Positions 45,437-57,351 of a stretch of 64,000 nucleotides of DNA are shown in pieces. This stretch comes from Gnetum montanum. Taxonomy: Eukaryota > Streptophyta > Gnetopsida > Gnetales > Gnetaceae. Every line of letters starts with the position of its first letter. Position 1 is the stretch's first letter. Location of the stretch: NCBI GenBank assembly GCA_015680685.1, contig MNCI01004871.1, forward strand, positions 556,770 through 620,769, read 5' to 3'. Made by a program: the position numbers and the translations under genes. Under the pieces are notes generated by a model, which saw only the letters and a list, made by a program, of their open reading frames with translations, was not told where the DNA came from and did not search any database.

Positions 45437-46581
45437 ATGCAAATGAATCCTGCTAAGTCATGGTACATGACTAATATGAAGCTTGAAGGTAGACATGAGG
45501 ATATTCATATTTTTATGAGATCCATGAACAAAAATGTTTTTAAAGATGAGGAAATTTTGGTTTCTACTTTGATTGAAATTAATGATATTATTTACATTAA
45601 GGCAAAGAAGTTACTTTCTTCCACTAATGTAATACTTCATGATGGTAAGTTTCTTCTTATGTTCTTGGACATGGATTAGACTAGATCGTCTACTACAATG
45701 AGAAGATATAGAATAGACAAAATAGATTTTGACTATACTAAGAATGAGGTTGTAGCAATTATAAAGAGGTTCCTACAATAGAGAAGAACTATGAGAATGT
45801 CATCTATGGTTCTATATATGAGCAATCATATGAATCGATCATACACTTCATATAATGAACTTCTTCTTACACATTAACTAAGATTTATTTTAGTGCATTT
45901 GATGGTGTTTATTGAGTGGTTATCCTACATAACTCCATTTAAATTAGAATAGAAATTGGAATCACGAAGTAAGAATGTCATTAGAGTTGCTAACAAAGGA
46001 ATTAATATAGCAAAAATGAAGAGGTATTTCCATCCTAATTTCTTAAAAAGCTACTAGATCAAAATTAATGAATGCAATCAAGCACCAGACAACTATACAA
46101 TCAAAGCTATGAATATGGAGTCTGTTGAGGAACTTCTCTCTTTAATGTCCAAGAATCTTATTACTATTATTCATGACTATATATTAATGACCCATAAGAT
46201 CAACAATGGTAAGGGGTCTATTCCCTTAAATAATATGGAGCTTAATGTTAAGAATGTCTCATTTTGGATTCTAGATGGATAACACTCAATTCAAGTAGCT
46301 AAAAGTTTGCTTGAGAGATATGATGCGGAGCAATGTATGAAGAATTCTTACAAAGTTTGTCATGCTAAGATTTTGAAAGAAGAGACCCCATTTTCCATAA
46401 CTACTAAGATATGTTATATTTAGAATCAAGTACAATGAATGAAATATGATCCATCATATATAGAAATGGTAAGGCCTGCGAGAAGCTCCTTGGTACAAAA
46501 TAATATTTACAACTTATTAACTTTGGGGGGAGGTTCTAAAGAGCTAGATTCCATTTATGATAACCTAAAATTTATATTTAA
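45437..46581 (+). pseudogene. First large exon of a decayed multidomain gene (DG-x-HS motif region)
   Basis: A single register of 381 codons from ATG 45437 to a good 5' splice site at 46582 (GTAAGT), interrupted by eight stops. Visible segments: MKLEGRHEDIHIFMRSMNKN, VIRVANKGINIAKMKRYFHP, MNMESVEELLSLMSKN. Then FWILDG*HSIQVAKSLLERY (46262-46320), where the asterisk is a TAA at 46280-46282. A bulky residue pattern follows (SYKVCHAKILKEETPF). DG-Q-H with a following small residue and Ala-rich helix is the hallmark of DGQHR/ParB-like domains, but one motif is weak evidence. The downstream exons and the ULP1 and FCP1 domains beyond E6 may belong to the same gene. Confidence 0.45.
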
Positions 46582-46799
46582 GTAAGTTAATGTTTAACCT
46601 AAAATTTATGATGACCTAAAATTTATATTTAAGTATTTTTTTCAAAGTTATATTATGATAGATATTCTCAATTATATAATTCCATATTGATATTTTCATA
46701 TCTTATAATGTACCAACATTTAAGGCTTTACAAGAAACAAAAGTGTTTCTTCCTGTATATGATGCACTATTTAAGAAGTGAAATGAAATACTCACAATG

Positions 46800-48858
46800 T
46801 ATTAGAATGGTATATTTTAGTGTTGTCTTATGATGTTTTCAAATGAAAATTTTAAGGAGAACAACTTGAAGAATTTGAATGTAAATCTTTTCCATCCATT
46901 GCAAGGCCTGCGCTCACATGAACTTGAGAATTGTGTGGATAAGACACTCTCTAGGGAGATATGTTTTAAATGTCTCAAGGGAAAAGATAAGCCTTTTCAA
47001 TAAATAATTCATAGAATGATCACTCTCAAGTAGAAATGTAATCAAATTAAGCACTCGTATTCACTAAAACTAGTTCTTGTCCAATTTCTTATCAACAGAG
47101 ATTCATCTGTAGTATGATGCATAAACCTAACTATCAATAACATTTCCAATAGGTTTTAAAATTCTATATCCTAATATTCCCTTATTCAATTTCATCATAT
47201 TAAGTTTGAATTACTAAATTTTTTGATTTATTAATATTACTATTATGATAGGTATTCAATTGATGAATACATATTCATTAGTCTTCTTAGTAATGTGGAG
47301 TTTGCTAAGGGTGAACTAAGGCTTAAGCCTTATGTTCATCAATGCTACAAAGCATCTGAAGTCTTTGTCTTTATAGGAAATGATGTTCGTAACCATCAAG
47401 GAACTTTATAGCTTTTTCTCTTACAGGCAAAACCTAAGTTATTTGACCTAAAGCTTTAGAAATATGAAATGGAATTCTCCTCAATGGAGAAATTAGTCAT
47501 TTGCTATTTTTTTTATTTTGAAAACATAACTATTAATGAATCTTTTGGTTTTCTAAAAAAAATTATTTGAGTTTGTACAAATAACAATTGCCATATTTTC
47601 TAGGGTAATTATTACTATTGACATAGAGAACTATCACTTATTTAATTTTTTTGTAAATGACTTTAAGGACTATATATATGTAGTAATATCTCATTCAAAT
47701 TTAGTTTAAGTTACGACTACACGAGGAAAATAATGTATGATTTGATTTACTATTTCTTTACAATGATAGAAGCAATCAAGCTAGCAAATGCATTTGAGGA
47801 TGGTGATTACAATATCAAGAAAACAAATATAGTTGATATGGAATCCATGAAAGATATTCTTTTGAATGTAGCTTTTCCAACGAATGTGGATTACAAGTCA
47901 TGTAAATCAATAAAATTTTGGAGAAAATGGATCAATTCAATTTTGATGATGAATGAAACAATTACAAAGGGTGTCTCATTCATTATATCATTATTTTGTT
48001 GTAGTAGCCTTCTAAAAGTATTAAGGGAATACAAAGACATAGGTATCATATATGTACATGATTATGATGTGCAATGTTTCTTTTGGTCTACAATAGCAAA
48101 GTTGTTAACTGCAATTGATGAGAAAAATTTTGAAGCTAAATATGAAGAGGAGTAATACTAGACCATTTTAGAAGTGAAAGATATATATAAATACATAGTA
48201 ATAGATCTAAAATATGGATCAACTGATAAGGTATGTTAAGTTATATTAAATGAATAATATGATTTATTGTATCATAGTAGTATCGTCATTAATAATAATA
48301 CATTTATCATAAGCAAGAAAGTTCTATCCTTGAATATGATGAGGTATAAACTTAATATGAGGATCCAAAAGCAGAAAAAGTTTCTAAATAGGTTACAGTT
48401 ATCATACAACATTGATTCTTAATTTCAAATAAAATAAAATTATAATATTACTTCCTATTATTACTGAAACGTCGAAATGTCAAAGTAGAAGAACTTGAGA
48501 AGAAGACACATGATGATTCTAACAATGATTCTGATTATGATGAAGAAACTAATACAAATGAGGACCTGGTGTATTTGTATGTCTACTAATATGATGAATA
48601 TCAAATAAAATATCTTTAGTGCTGTACTAAGTTAATCCTTTGAAATGTACTTTTTGATTAGAAAACTTTATTTGAAATGATTGGACGAGGCATAACAAGT
48701 AGAGATTTTGCAAGAAAGTGTAAGATTAGTATAACAAAGTATATTCAATTTACTCCTTATAAAATTATTGAATTATTATTATAATGATTTTTATTCTTTA
48801 TTTTTCAGGGGAAAATTCTACAATCATCAATGGCATTAAAAAAAGTTAGTGCATCATA
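46800..48858 (+). pseudogene. Middle exons of the decayed multidomain gene
   Basis: Exon-like open pieces separated by AT-rich intron-like sequence: about 46820-47000 (HPLQGLRSHELENCVDKTLS, ICFKCLKGKDKPF); about 47253-47560 after a tag acceptor (YSIDEYIFISLLSNVEFAKG); 47733-48232 (the longest: EAIKLANAFEDGDYNIKK, FWRKWINSILMMNETIT, then GSTDK before GTATGT); about 48475-48570, an acidic linker (EELEKKTHDDSNNDSDYDEE); 48668-48725 (TLFEMIGRGITSRDFARK before GTAAGA); and 48830-48858 after tttttcag. No family recognised. Codon bias and AT content match the exons right of E6 and differ from the retroelements. Confidence 0.4.
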
Positions 48859-49607
48859 TACGGTGTCTTTATTCGAGTGTGCCGTACTTGGACACGCACA
48901 TGACCGACAATAAAGATTGAGATTACTTCATCATTGCAGCATTCACTTAGTTGATTTGTTTGTTATTTATTTAATGTTATTTATTGCTTTCATAGCACGC
49001 TGTGAGTACGACTTAACTACGAGCATCTACGGGTGTGTACGGCTAGTTAAGGAATCGGTTACTCATCGCGATTAGTTTCTCACCCTTAAACTCCTAGAAG
49101 CGGAACGAGTACGACTTGATTACGAGCATTTAAGTGTGACTGCTTGGTAGCCCAGTGGTGTAGCTAGGGGGATCTACGCTTGGTAACCCAGTGGCGTATT
49201 TGGGGTCTGCGCTTGGTAATCCCAGTGGCGTACCTAGGCCTATGCTTGGTAGTCCCAGTGGCAGTCGTGCACGAAGTCCAAGATGTGTACGGTTGATCAA
49301 GGAATCGGTTGCTCGTCGCACTTAGGCTAGATTAGATTTTCTTACCCTTTTCCTCTTAGCTTAGATTAGTTAATATTATTTTCCACTGCCATCAGGAGTA
49401 GCGTTAGAATTAGAACACATCATACACCTCATCTAGACTAAACCATACGTGACATATGCAAAACTAGTCTAGATGGGAAGACAGCGAACTGCGACCTAAG
49501 GCTAACTATCTAGGTGCCACAACTAGTCCATCTGCGGAGTTCGACCGGATCGCGCGTGCGACGCTCGTTTCGTATGGTTGAGTGTAGGGGTACCTCGCCA
49601 CTCATCA
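48859..49607 (+). repeat. Truncated 5' LTR of E6
   Basis: Aligns with 56596-57331 of the 3' LTR from 'tacggtgtctttattcgag' onward; about 240 bases of U3 including the CGATATCG array and TATA box are absent. A short repeat built on GCTTGGTAACCCAGTGG occurs four times at 49141-49262 and again at 56869-56992 in the 3' LTR. Confidence 0.85.
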
Positions 49608-49626
49608 TTGGCGCCGTTGCCGGGGA
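49608..49626 (+). other. Primer binding site of E6 (perfect tRNA-Asp complement)
   Basis: TTGGCGCCGTTGCCGGGGA directly after CTCATCA; its last 18 bases are the exact complement of the 3' end of plant tRNA-Asp including CCA (TCCCCGGCAACGGCGCCA). This is the best-preserved site in the window. Confidence 0.92.
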
Positions 49627-49738
49627 TGGTGCTAGTTATCTAGATTAGTTAAAACATACAAGGTTGCTGTATAGAACTTAATGATATATCTTTAAAAAAG
49701 AAGTAATTATAAAAAGTCACATAAATTCACACACAACA

Positions 49739-51829
49739 ATGCCTCTCCTACAAGATGATAATAACGCCACACTTAGTGAGGAAGTTCATTGGAGAACCAA
49801 TGAGCTATATGACGATGAAGATTGGAGTATACAACCTGAAGTGGGAGTTTCCTATAAGAATGAACAAAAACAACGTCATCATAATACACGAAAGCCTAAC
49901 TTACCTGATGACGATGAACCCCCACTGGCCACTACAAGCTTCATGCAAATACATGAGGCTGTTCGAATCTCATGTAGGCATCATAAAGAGAGCCAACTAC
50001 CCAGGCTCGATTTAAATAACTTTCCCAAATTTTCAAGAGGCTATGACTTAGATCCGCATCAACATTTAGTAGCCTTCTACGATGCCTGCACATGGAATAA
50101 CATTGATAATAGTTGGCAAAAACTGAAGCTCTTTCCTATGACACTCGTTGACCAAGCTAAAGTATGGTATAGATCATTAAAACCAAATTCAATATGATGC
50201 AAGTCAACAATGGTAGAGGTCTTTAACGAAAAATATCAAACCTACGCAAGAGTGTCAGCCTTGAGGAAACAAATCCAAGGATGGAAACAAGAAAAACATG
50301 AACCCTTGGACATGGCCTTAGAAAGATATTATTCACTGTTAAACAACTGTCCAGGCCATGGGTTTTCCGAGGAAAGGCTAATGTACCATATCATTGATGG
50401 GCTACGTAATGAAACAAGAGAGACCTTAGGAACGTATGCCCGAGGTCAACTATACAACCTACGAACCCATCAAATCCAAGAGCTTATTAAGCGGGTAGCA
50501 AAAGAAGAAGGAGAAATAGCTACATGGGAGAGTGTTGAAAAACATCAACGGGACCAAAATATTAACTCAACAAAGGTCCATGATCATAACAAGGAGAGAT
50601 CAACAAATCTCAAGGTGGAAACATCATCTTTGCCAATACAACAATCGTTAGAAGAAGCTGAGGCAAAGATCAATAAGATGTTGGAATGGATGAATCAAAA
50701 GTGTGGAGAATATATCAACATCATTGGAGATAGAGTTTTGACAACCCAAGAAGCAGGGCGAAATAATAGACATTCGGAAAGAAGGAATGAAGGGACTAAG
50801 TGCTCAACTGCCAATCCTACATATGAATGCAACATATGCCTGTACGATCACCCCAAGGGTCAATGCCCCATACTGTTACATCTACATGAGCATTGGGGAA
50901 ACACATTACATCCAAAGTTCGTACAGAGATACTGTGTTCGATCACAGTGGCAATAATCCCAGTCGTGGGGGAATCCGCCCTTAGACTGGAGGCACCCTTC
51001 ACATTTTCCGAACTCGAATGCTTATCATGTTCAACACCCTGTTTCTTCAACCGGGCCACCATACTCTACCTCACCACAACACTATTCTCCATAATACTAT
51101 CAACCCATACCTCCAACACAACCACCACCTTGTGCACCTTACATTCCTCCTAACTTTCAACATTCTCATCCTTTCCCTCCTTCCACAATGCCACCAACTG
51201 TTCCTAAGGTGTATGTACCACCGCAACCCACGAACAACACTTGTGCTACTGCTACTAACAGCAATGAAGAGCCTCCTCAACATCAAAGACGTCCTTTCTT
51301 TAAACACGGCCATAGGAAGGGACAACACAACTCTAAGGCCACTGCATCTTCCAACCCAGCACAAGTCCAACAATGTGGTGCACCCTTACCTTTGAACCCA
51401 ATGCCTCATGTAACTTCATCAGGGCCACCATCAAACACTCCAACAACCACAAGGCCCAATGAACACAACCATGGGAGGCATCAACCCAATCCTTGCACAC
51501 TATCTAACGATCACAAACACCATAGTGGGTCAACTCGTCATCCAGGAACTACATCGTATAAAGTGCCCCACTATGCTTATTATAATCAAGTGTGTGAACC
51601 CCGAGGNNNNNNNNNNNNNNNNNNNNNNNNNNNNNNNNNNNNNNNNNNNNNNNNNNNNNNNNNNNNNNNNNNNNNNNNNNNNNNNNNNNNNNNNNNNNNN
51701 NNNNNNNNNNNNNNNNAAGAGGTTCTGTTCGAGGGTACAATGATATTATTGAAATTTCTAAAACTTAAAATTAATTTTGTGTTCATTGTACCCAGAATGA
51801 AAAAGGATGGACCAAGAGGGAATGATTAA
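49739..51829 (+). pseudogene. gag: gag of E6, nearly open
   Basis: One register of about 697 codons from ATG 49739 to TAA 51829, with stops only at about 50195, 50954 and 51092 plus the assembly gap. N-terminal acidic region (EVHWRTNELYDDEDWSIQPE); capsid region 49990-50480 (LDLNNFPKFSRGYDLDPHQH, VWYRSLKPNSI, VFNEKYQTYARVSALRKQIQ, NNCPGHGFSEERL, NETRETLGTYARGQL). Coiled-coil-like helix at 50640-50720; zinc knuckle CNICLYDHPKGQC at 50830-50868 (CX2CX3HX4C); Pro-rich tail from 50960. The N-terminal module differs from that of E1, E2, E5 and E7. It is the best-preserved gag here, consistent with selection for gag in a pol-less element or with recent insertion. Confidence 0.82.
51607..51716. other. 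Assembly gap (110 N)
   Basis: Run of 110 undetermined bases in the gag tail of E6. Open frames drawn across it are not real evidence of coding. Confidence 1.
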
Positions 51830-52850
51830 GGTGTAACATCAAGGGGACTTGTGGATTCTCTTTGGTGACATCTGTGGGTGTTATCATGTAACTTGGTTGT
51901 ACTAAGATGCTTGTAGATCTAATGAAAAAAGGGAGTAAGAGTAATCAAAAGGGCACTCAAAAATCAAAATCTGTTCTAGGGGGTTCCACTGGAAAGACAT
52001 GCACCCATGCCTGAAGGTTGGCAACTTCTCTGGATTCAGTAAAGTGAAAGAAAAAAAAAAGAGAAAGAGAAAAAGAAAAAGAAGTGCCATAAAACAAAAA
52101 TCACTCCTCCCTTGTACTAAACACCAAGTGATCGTACGCCTTGTTATCATGGTACTCTCATAGTTGTTCACCATGGGATGAAGCAATGCGATGTCACTGA
52201 TTAGAGGAATGGACTTGGTCCTGATCTTGGAACGATGGGTTAATGACACCTTAATCATGCTTTTCACGCAGGATTCATTGTGCTCTGGATCAGTCACCTC
52301 ATGCCCCGATCTCTACGATCCCTTTCTATACTTCGTCTCATCTCACTGTTCGTGTAATTGTAGGTCGTGTCCCATGTCACATAAAATTTTCATCTCATTT
52401 TGGTGATATTTACATGTGTGTGTTTTGTGGAGTTAGTGCGGATTACATCTAACCCTTCTAGTGCCCACAGACACTTTAAGTGTGATTACACAAGGGCATA
52501 ATAGGTTGAAACCTGCTTTGGGGAGGACCCACTTGTGTAATTTTGTTGTAATCTTCATTAATTCTAGGACACACAATTTCTTACCCTCAGCTTAGTTTTT
52601 CAAAATTTTCTTTCCCTATTATTAACCCTCAAAACTTTAACGTTCCAATGTACCATTATATTCCCTTTTCTTCATAACCGCCAAAGTTTTAATTGTTGAA
52701 TTCACATCCTTATCATTCAAATTGCCTCTCTAATTCATGTAATTACCCTTAAATATATTAATCCTTGTCAATGTCCTCACTTTACACATTAATTTCAAGA
52801 AAAATCCTTAAAAAATTTGGTCTTTTTCAGGTGTCTCACTATAGTTGGGA
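51830..52850 (+). other. Non-coding middle of E6
   Basis: No ORF of interest. It contains the conserved block TTTGGGGAGGACCCACT at 52517-52533 and flanking sequence (gcccacagacactttaagtg) shared with the 3' regions of E2 and E5. This means E6 joins gag almost directly to what is 3'-region sequence in its autonomous relatives, as expected after loss of pol. Confidence 0.65.
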
Positions 52851-52852
52851 CG

Positions 52853-52930
52853 AGATATCGCGTCCCACGAGATATCGCGTACGTGATGTACCATAAGTGA
52901 TATCGCATCCTATTTTCCTATAAATAGGAA
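52853..52930 (+). promoter_or_regulatory. Internal U3-like promoter block of E6
   Basis: Three or four copies of GAGATATCGCGT-type motifs (52856-52912, including GATATCGCGTACGTGAT) followed at once by a TATA box ttcctataaatagg (52915-52928). This mirrors the array-TATA arrangement at the start of the LTRs, but what follows is not LTR sequence. It lies about 470 bases upstream of the extra ORF. A plausible spliced leader runs from a GGTAATTA donor near 53178 to the tgtgattgcag acceptor at 53394. Confidence 0.6.
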
Positions 52931-53394
52931 CCCCCGCCGAAACACTTAGCATCATTTGGCCATTTACGCGGGGGGAGTTTTTGAATTTTTTCTCTGCAAC
53001 TAGCGATTGCGTGACCCTTGCTTTTTCACCTATATCTCACACGCTAGTACTCCGATTTTTATTCCGTTTGAACCTGCTTGAACCCGGAGTGTTCAATTTA
53101 GTCGTGGGGGAGAGACACTTGCCGAAAAGTGCCTACCTTTCTTGAAATTTGTCATCGCCCAAAGGACATCAATTAGGGTAATTAATACTAACACTTAGAC
53201 AAATTGTGCCAAAAATCATATGACCTTAAGTATACCGGGAGATTAAAATGAAAATCCACCTAATTCATAGGACCCATTATCATAATTTTTGGGCACGATC
53301 ACACAATAACATAAGATCTTCAATTACAGGCATGTAGTAAGGTATAACTTGAATTTGAAAAAAACCTTACTAATGTTGGCACGTGTGATTGCAG

Positions 53395-56085
53395 ATGGCC
53401 CCGAAACGTTCATAGCCAAAGAGTTCTAACCAAGGTGGAGCGAAACAACCCAGGAGAGGTAGAAGGCAAGGCCCTACTGAACAACATAACGAACAGGAGG
53501 TACACTCATTCAGTATCCATCAAGAAGGACCTCCTACCAGAAGATCCAGGCAGGCGGAAGGAGGAGCTGCTGCGCCTGAATTGGGACAACAACTCACGTT
53601 GACCCCAGAATGTGTTCAGGCTATTCACACGAAGTCCACAATTGCTTCGGTGATTATGGAACTCAACTTCGAATCTTTCGCAGAGTTCGCTCCTAAGGCT
53701 GTTAGGGATCACCTCACAGGGTCTCCCTTATGGCATGTCCTCTCTGAAAAAGGTGCCTGGTACTTAGGAGAAACGTACCTATTCTGGCACAATAAGGAGC
53801 AAGGCACCACAGTCAACATTGGTGGTGTGACAGTAGACTTTTCTGCACAGGTGATTTCAGAGGTGTTAAACCTTCCAAATTCAGGTCCCCATGTTGCTCG
53901 GTTATCTACCTAATTAGACCCTGATGTGCGAAAGGATTGGCTAGAAAAGGCTTATGGGAGAGATAAAGCTTTTGGTGAGCTGACAACGAAAGAGAGAGTT
54001 TATTTCAAAATTGGAACCTATCACCTCTTCCCCATAAAAGGTTTAAAAAGAATATCAACGTATGCGGCAAGAGGATGTGCAATGTTGATGGGAAAGGTTA
54101 ACACTAACCTTCCTCATCTATATTTGACGGAGATCCTAAGGTGATTCGAAGAAAGGAAGTTAGGAAAAATGGCACTCCCTTTTCCCTGCCTTATTAGAAA
54201 ACTGTGCCAACAGGCTGGTATTCGGGGATACACAAATGATGTCCTCTGAAAAGCCCAAAATGCTTCTTACGCTGAATTATTAAAGGTACCAGCTCCAAGA
54301 AAGAGCACTAGCGAAGAGTTGGGACCAGATGAAGAAGATGAAGAAGAAATGGCTAGACCCCATGCAGCTCAACTTGCAGGACCCAGTCAACCTCCAACCA
54401 TAGGTCCCAACCAACAACAAGAAGCAAGACCCAGCACAGGCTAGGATCAGCCACCACCGTAAGACTATAGACCGTCGATGAGCCATCTGAGGGCCATTGC
54501 TGAGACGATCAGTTGGGGAAGTCATGATGACGCCAATCTCTTCCGCGTCATTGATGATGCCAGCCAGCCTACGATTTCAGTAGATCACACATCGGGTGAG
54601 TTGTCAATGCAGACAGGAGGAGGGGAAAGCAGATGGTCACAACAGATCTCTGGACACGCGGCATCTTTTCAAGTGCAATTAGAGATTGGTGAAGGGGCCA
54701 CTGTGGTGGTCATGCAACACCAGGATGCCATGGGAGCAGTTGAAGTGGTCGCTAACCACATCAAAGAGTCCTTCAATGTACCTGTTGTGCCACCGGCAGA
54801 TCTTTCAGGAGCACAGGATGCTCAAACTATTGCTGGAACCTCAATGACTCCTGCAGAACATGAGGATGTATTACATAGATTGCTTCAAACAGGACAAGTT
54901 TTGACGTCTCTGTTTGACATCCCCCAGGATGTAATGGTAATTCAGTCAGACGTCATTTCCACAAAGGGGAAGCTGGTCATATCTGAAGTAAGGGCTGAGT
55001 ATGCTGAGGCTGAAGTGCAAAAATTACAAGAGTAGCTCATCGCCTTACAAGCAGCACAGTGGGATCCTTTGCAATTGGTTCCCGCAGACCAGCTGGACAA
55101 TTTTAGAACCGAGCAACTAACAAAACTAATTGCAGAGAATAAGAAGGTGGCAAAAGAAAAGGAGACGGCCACTTGGGATGCCTCCACAACAAAGGCGCAA
55201 ACTCATGCGCATCTTAAGGCACTCAAGGCCTTGCAGGAAGAGAACAAGCAGTTGGTTGCAGATAACCTTCGGTTGACTTCTATGGAGAAGCAAAAGAATG
55301 CTCTCGATGAACACTTTCATCAGCTGCGAGAACAATTCATTCGGATCAACCGAGATGTAAGCCATTTAGCCAAAGAAAATCGAACCCTCTCAATGGAGGA
55401 GGTACGCGCTATTTGACAGAAATCAGCCATCGAAATTAGCGCATGGCAGAATGAGGCTAAACGACATGAGAAGCTAAAGGAGCACTTCCGTGATCAGGAG
55501 GGGATGTACAAACAGATCTTGGAGAAGGAGATCCATATGGCCAAAGCTCAAATTAACAACATCAGTGCCCAACACACTGACTGGGGGGCTATATTGGACA
55601 CTTATGCCTACGCCCACCAAGTGGAAATTAAGAACTGGGACCTGCAGATCCAAGACTTAACTGAATACATGGAGTTGGCAAACCTTCGATATGCCAACCT
55701 GGCCATGTTAACAGTAGGACACCCGAGGTCAGAGCTCGAGCAGCAGGTAGCTTCCACCCATATCAAATATGAAGTAGAATTTACAGAGCGAAAGAAATTA
55801 GCTGAAAAACTAGATGTCATAAATTCTGAACTCGCGGTGGTAAAAGAAAGCTACCAAGGACAGAAAGATGTGGCAACCGACTTGGCTCGATGGCTAACAG
55901 AACTTCATGAATACAAAGATAGAGCCAGAGCCTACGAAGAGGAACGACGGGTGTTCGTGGCATGGTACGTCAAAGCTAATCAGATGTTCCTGCAACTACC
56001 CTGTCCGTGGGAAGTGCCGATCCATCAAACATCGAAGCATCAGCATGGACGGCACAAGACCCTTGGACCGAAGAGGAGAAGCTCT
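53395..56085 (+). pseudogene. Extra ORF of E6: plant-transposon-protein-like domain plus coiled coil
   Basis: ATG at 53395 right after a splice acceptor (gtgattgcag). One register of about 900 codons, broken by stops at codon 7 and near 53911, 54142, 54247, 54442, 54460, 55033 and 55414, with no frameshift. The first part is basic (QPRRGRRQG). Residues about 60-290 resemble the 'putative plant transposon protein' domain found in Athila/Tat-type extra ORFs: a helical stretch ending in VTVDFSAQVISEVLNLP, DVRKDWLEKAYG, and FKIGTYHLFPIKG followed by STYAARGCAMLMGKVN. An acidic Gln/Pro linker follows (GPDEEDEEEMARP). From 54950 to 55960 the sequence is mostly predicted coiled coil (AENKKVAKEKETATW, ELEQQVASTHIKYEVEF). 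The role is unknown; a structural or host-interaction role is a guess. Confidence 0.6.
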
Positions 56086-56341
56086 AGGCTATTCTTCAAC
56101 ATCATCAACCTTCAAAGCTCGGAGCACGTGACAAAGGGAAAACACCTATGGAGGAGCCACCGCCACCAAGAACTACATGAGTTCCACATTTTTGTAGTTG
56201 TAGTATTTTTTTTCTCTGTGTTGTGTCTTCCCACACTGCGACATTAGTCCATTTCTTTTTTCAGTTAATAATCCCATACCTATCCACTGTGTAATCACTG
56301 AAGCTTGTTCTCCTTGTAACTCGAGGATGAGTTTTTATTCA

Positions 56342-56353
56342 GTCGTGGGGGTA
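56342..56353 (+). other. Polypurine tract of E6
   Basis: GTCGTGGGGGTA directly before the 3' LTR, the plus-strand DNA primer. The same sequence with CATG for CGTG ends E5 at 42100-42111. A second tract, GTCGTGGGGG at 53101-53110, lies upstream of the extra ORF. Confidence 0.75.
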
Positions 56354-57331
56354 TGATGAGACGCGGTTCGCACAGGCCGCGATATCGCATCCCCCGCAAT
56401 ATCGCATACGCGATATCGCATCCTTCCCTACGATATCGTGTATGCGATATCGCAGTCCGCCGCCATGTCTATAAATAAGAGGTGGCTCTCCCTTATTCGG
56501 GATCCCAATTTTAGAGTAGCAAAGCTCTGGCAGTTTGATCCTTCCAGACTTAGAATTTTTTCTCGTGTCTGCCCGCAGTGTGGTGAATGTAATTGTACGG
56601 TGTCTTTATTCGAGTGTGTCGTACTTGGACACGCACATGACTGGCAATAAAGATCAAGATTACTTCATCATTGCAGCATTCAATTAGTTGATTTGTTTGT
56701 TATTTATTACTTTCATAGCACGGTGTGAGTATGACTTAACTATGAGCATCTACGGGTGTGTACGGCTAGTTAAGGAATCGGTTACTCATCGCGATTAGTT
56801 TCTCACCCTTAAACTCCTAGAAGCGGAACGAGTACGACTTGATTACGAGCATTTAAGTGTGACTGCTTGGTAGCCCAGTGATGTAGCTAGAGGGATCTAC
56901 GCTTGGTAACCCAATGGCGTATTTGGGGTCTACGCTTGGTAACCCCAGTGGTGTACCTAGGCCTATGCTTGGTAGTCCCAATGGCAGTCGTGCACGAAGT
57001 CCAAGATGTGTACGGTTGATCAAGGAATCAGTTGCTTGTCGCACTTAGGCTAGATTAGATTCTCTTACCCTTTCCCTCCTAACTTAGCTTAGTTAGTATT
57101 ATTTTCCACTGCCTTCAGGAGTAGCGATAGAATTAGGAACACATCATACACCTCATCTAGACTAAACCATACGTGACATATGCAAAACTAGTCTAGGTGG
57201 GAAGACAGCGAACTACGACCTAAGACTAACTATCTAGATGCCACAACTAGTCCATCTGCGAAGTTCGACCGGATCGCGCGTGCGACGCTCGTTTCGTATG
57301 GTTGAGTGTAGGGGTACCTCGCCACTCATCA
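56354..57331 (+). repeat. 3' LTR of E6
   Basis: 978 bp, TGATGAG...CTCATCA. CGATATCG-type palindrome array at 56375-56455 (including ATATCGCATACGCGATAT) and TATA box tctataaataagagg at about 56467-56481. It shares the GCTTGGTAACCCAGTGG short repeats with the 5' copy. Confidence 0.9.
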
Positions 57332-57351
57332 GCTACTAAAAATTTTTTTTA

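Larger units (their letters stand above)
48859..57331 (+). mobile_element. E6: Athila-related element with gag and a long extra ORF, no pol
   Basis: Plus-strand element, 3' LTR 56354-57331 complete, 5' LTR 48859-49607 truncated at its left (U3 and TATA missing). It has a perfect tRNA-Asp primer binding site, gag, an assembly gap, about 1 kb of non-coding sequence related to the 3' regions of E2 and E5, an internal U3-like promoter block, a roughly 900-codon extra ORF, and the polypurine tract GTCGTGGGGGTA at 56342-56353. No RT, RNase H or integrase is found; the 110-base gap of unknown true size lies after gag, so missing pol sequence there cannot be excluded. Right flank GCTAC at 57332 has no partner on the left. 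Confidence 0.82.

Noticed and set aside
49130-49321. Minus-strand ORF with LGLPS repeats, also at 56853-57044
   Set aside because: It is the antisense reading of short direct repeats in the E6 LTRs.
49608-49626. Possible tRNA-Asp gene fragment
   Set aside because: Only the complement of the 3' end is present, right after an LTR, which is the definition of a primer binding site; no cloverleaf follows.
51188-51829. A single intact protein across the N gap
   Set aside because: Ns are translated as X; frame continuity through a gap of unknown true length cannot be claimed.
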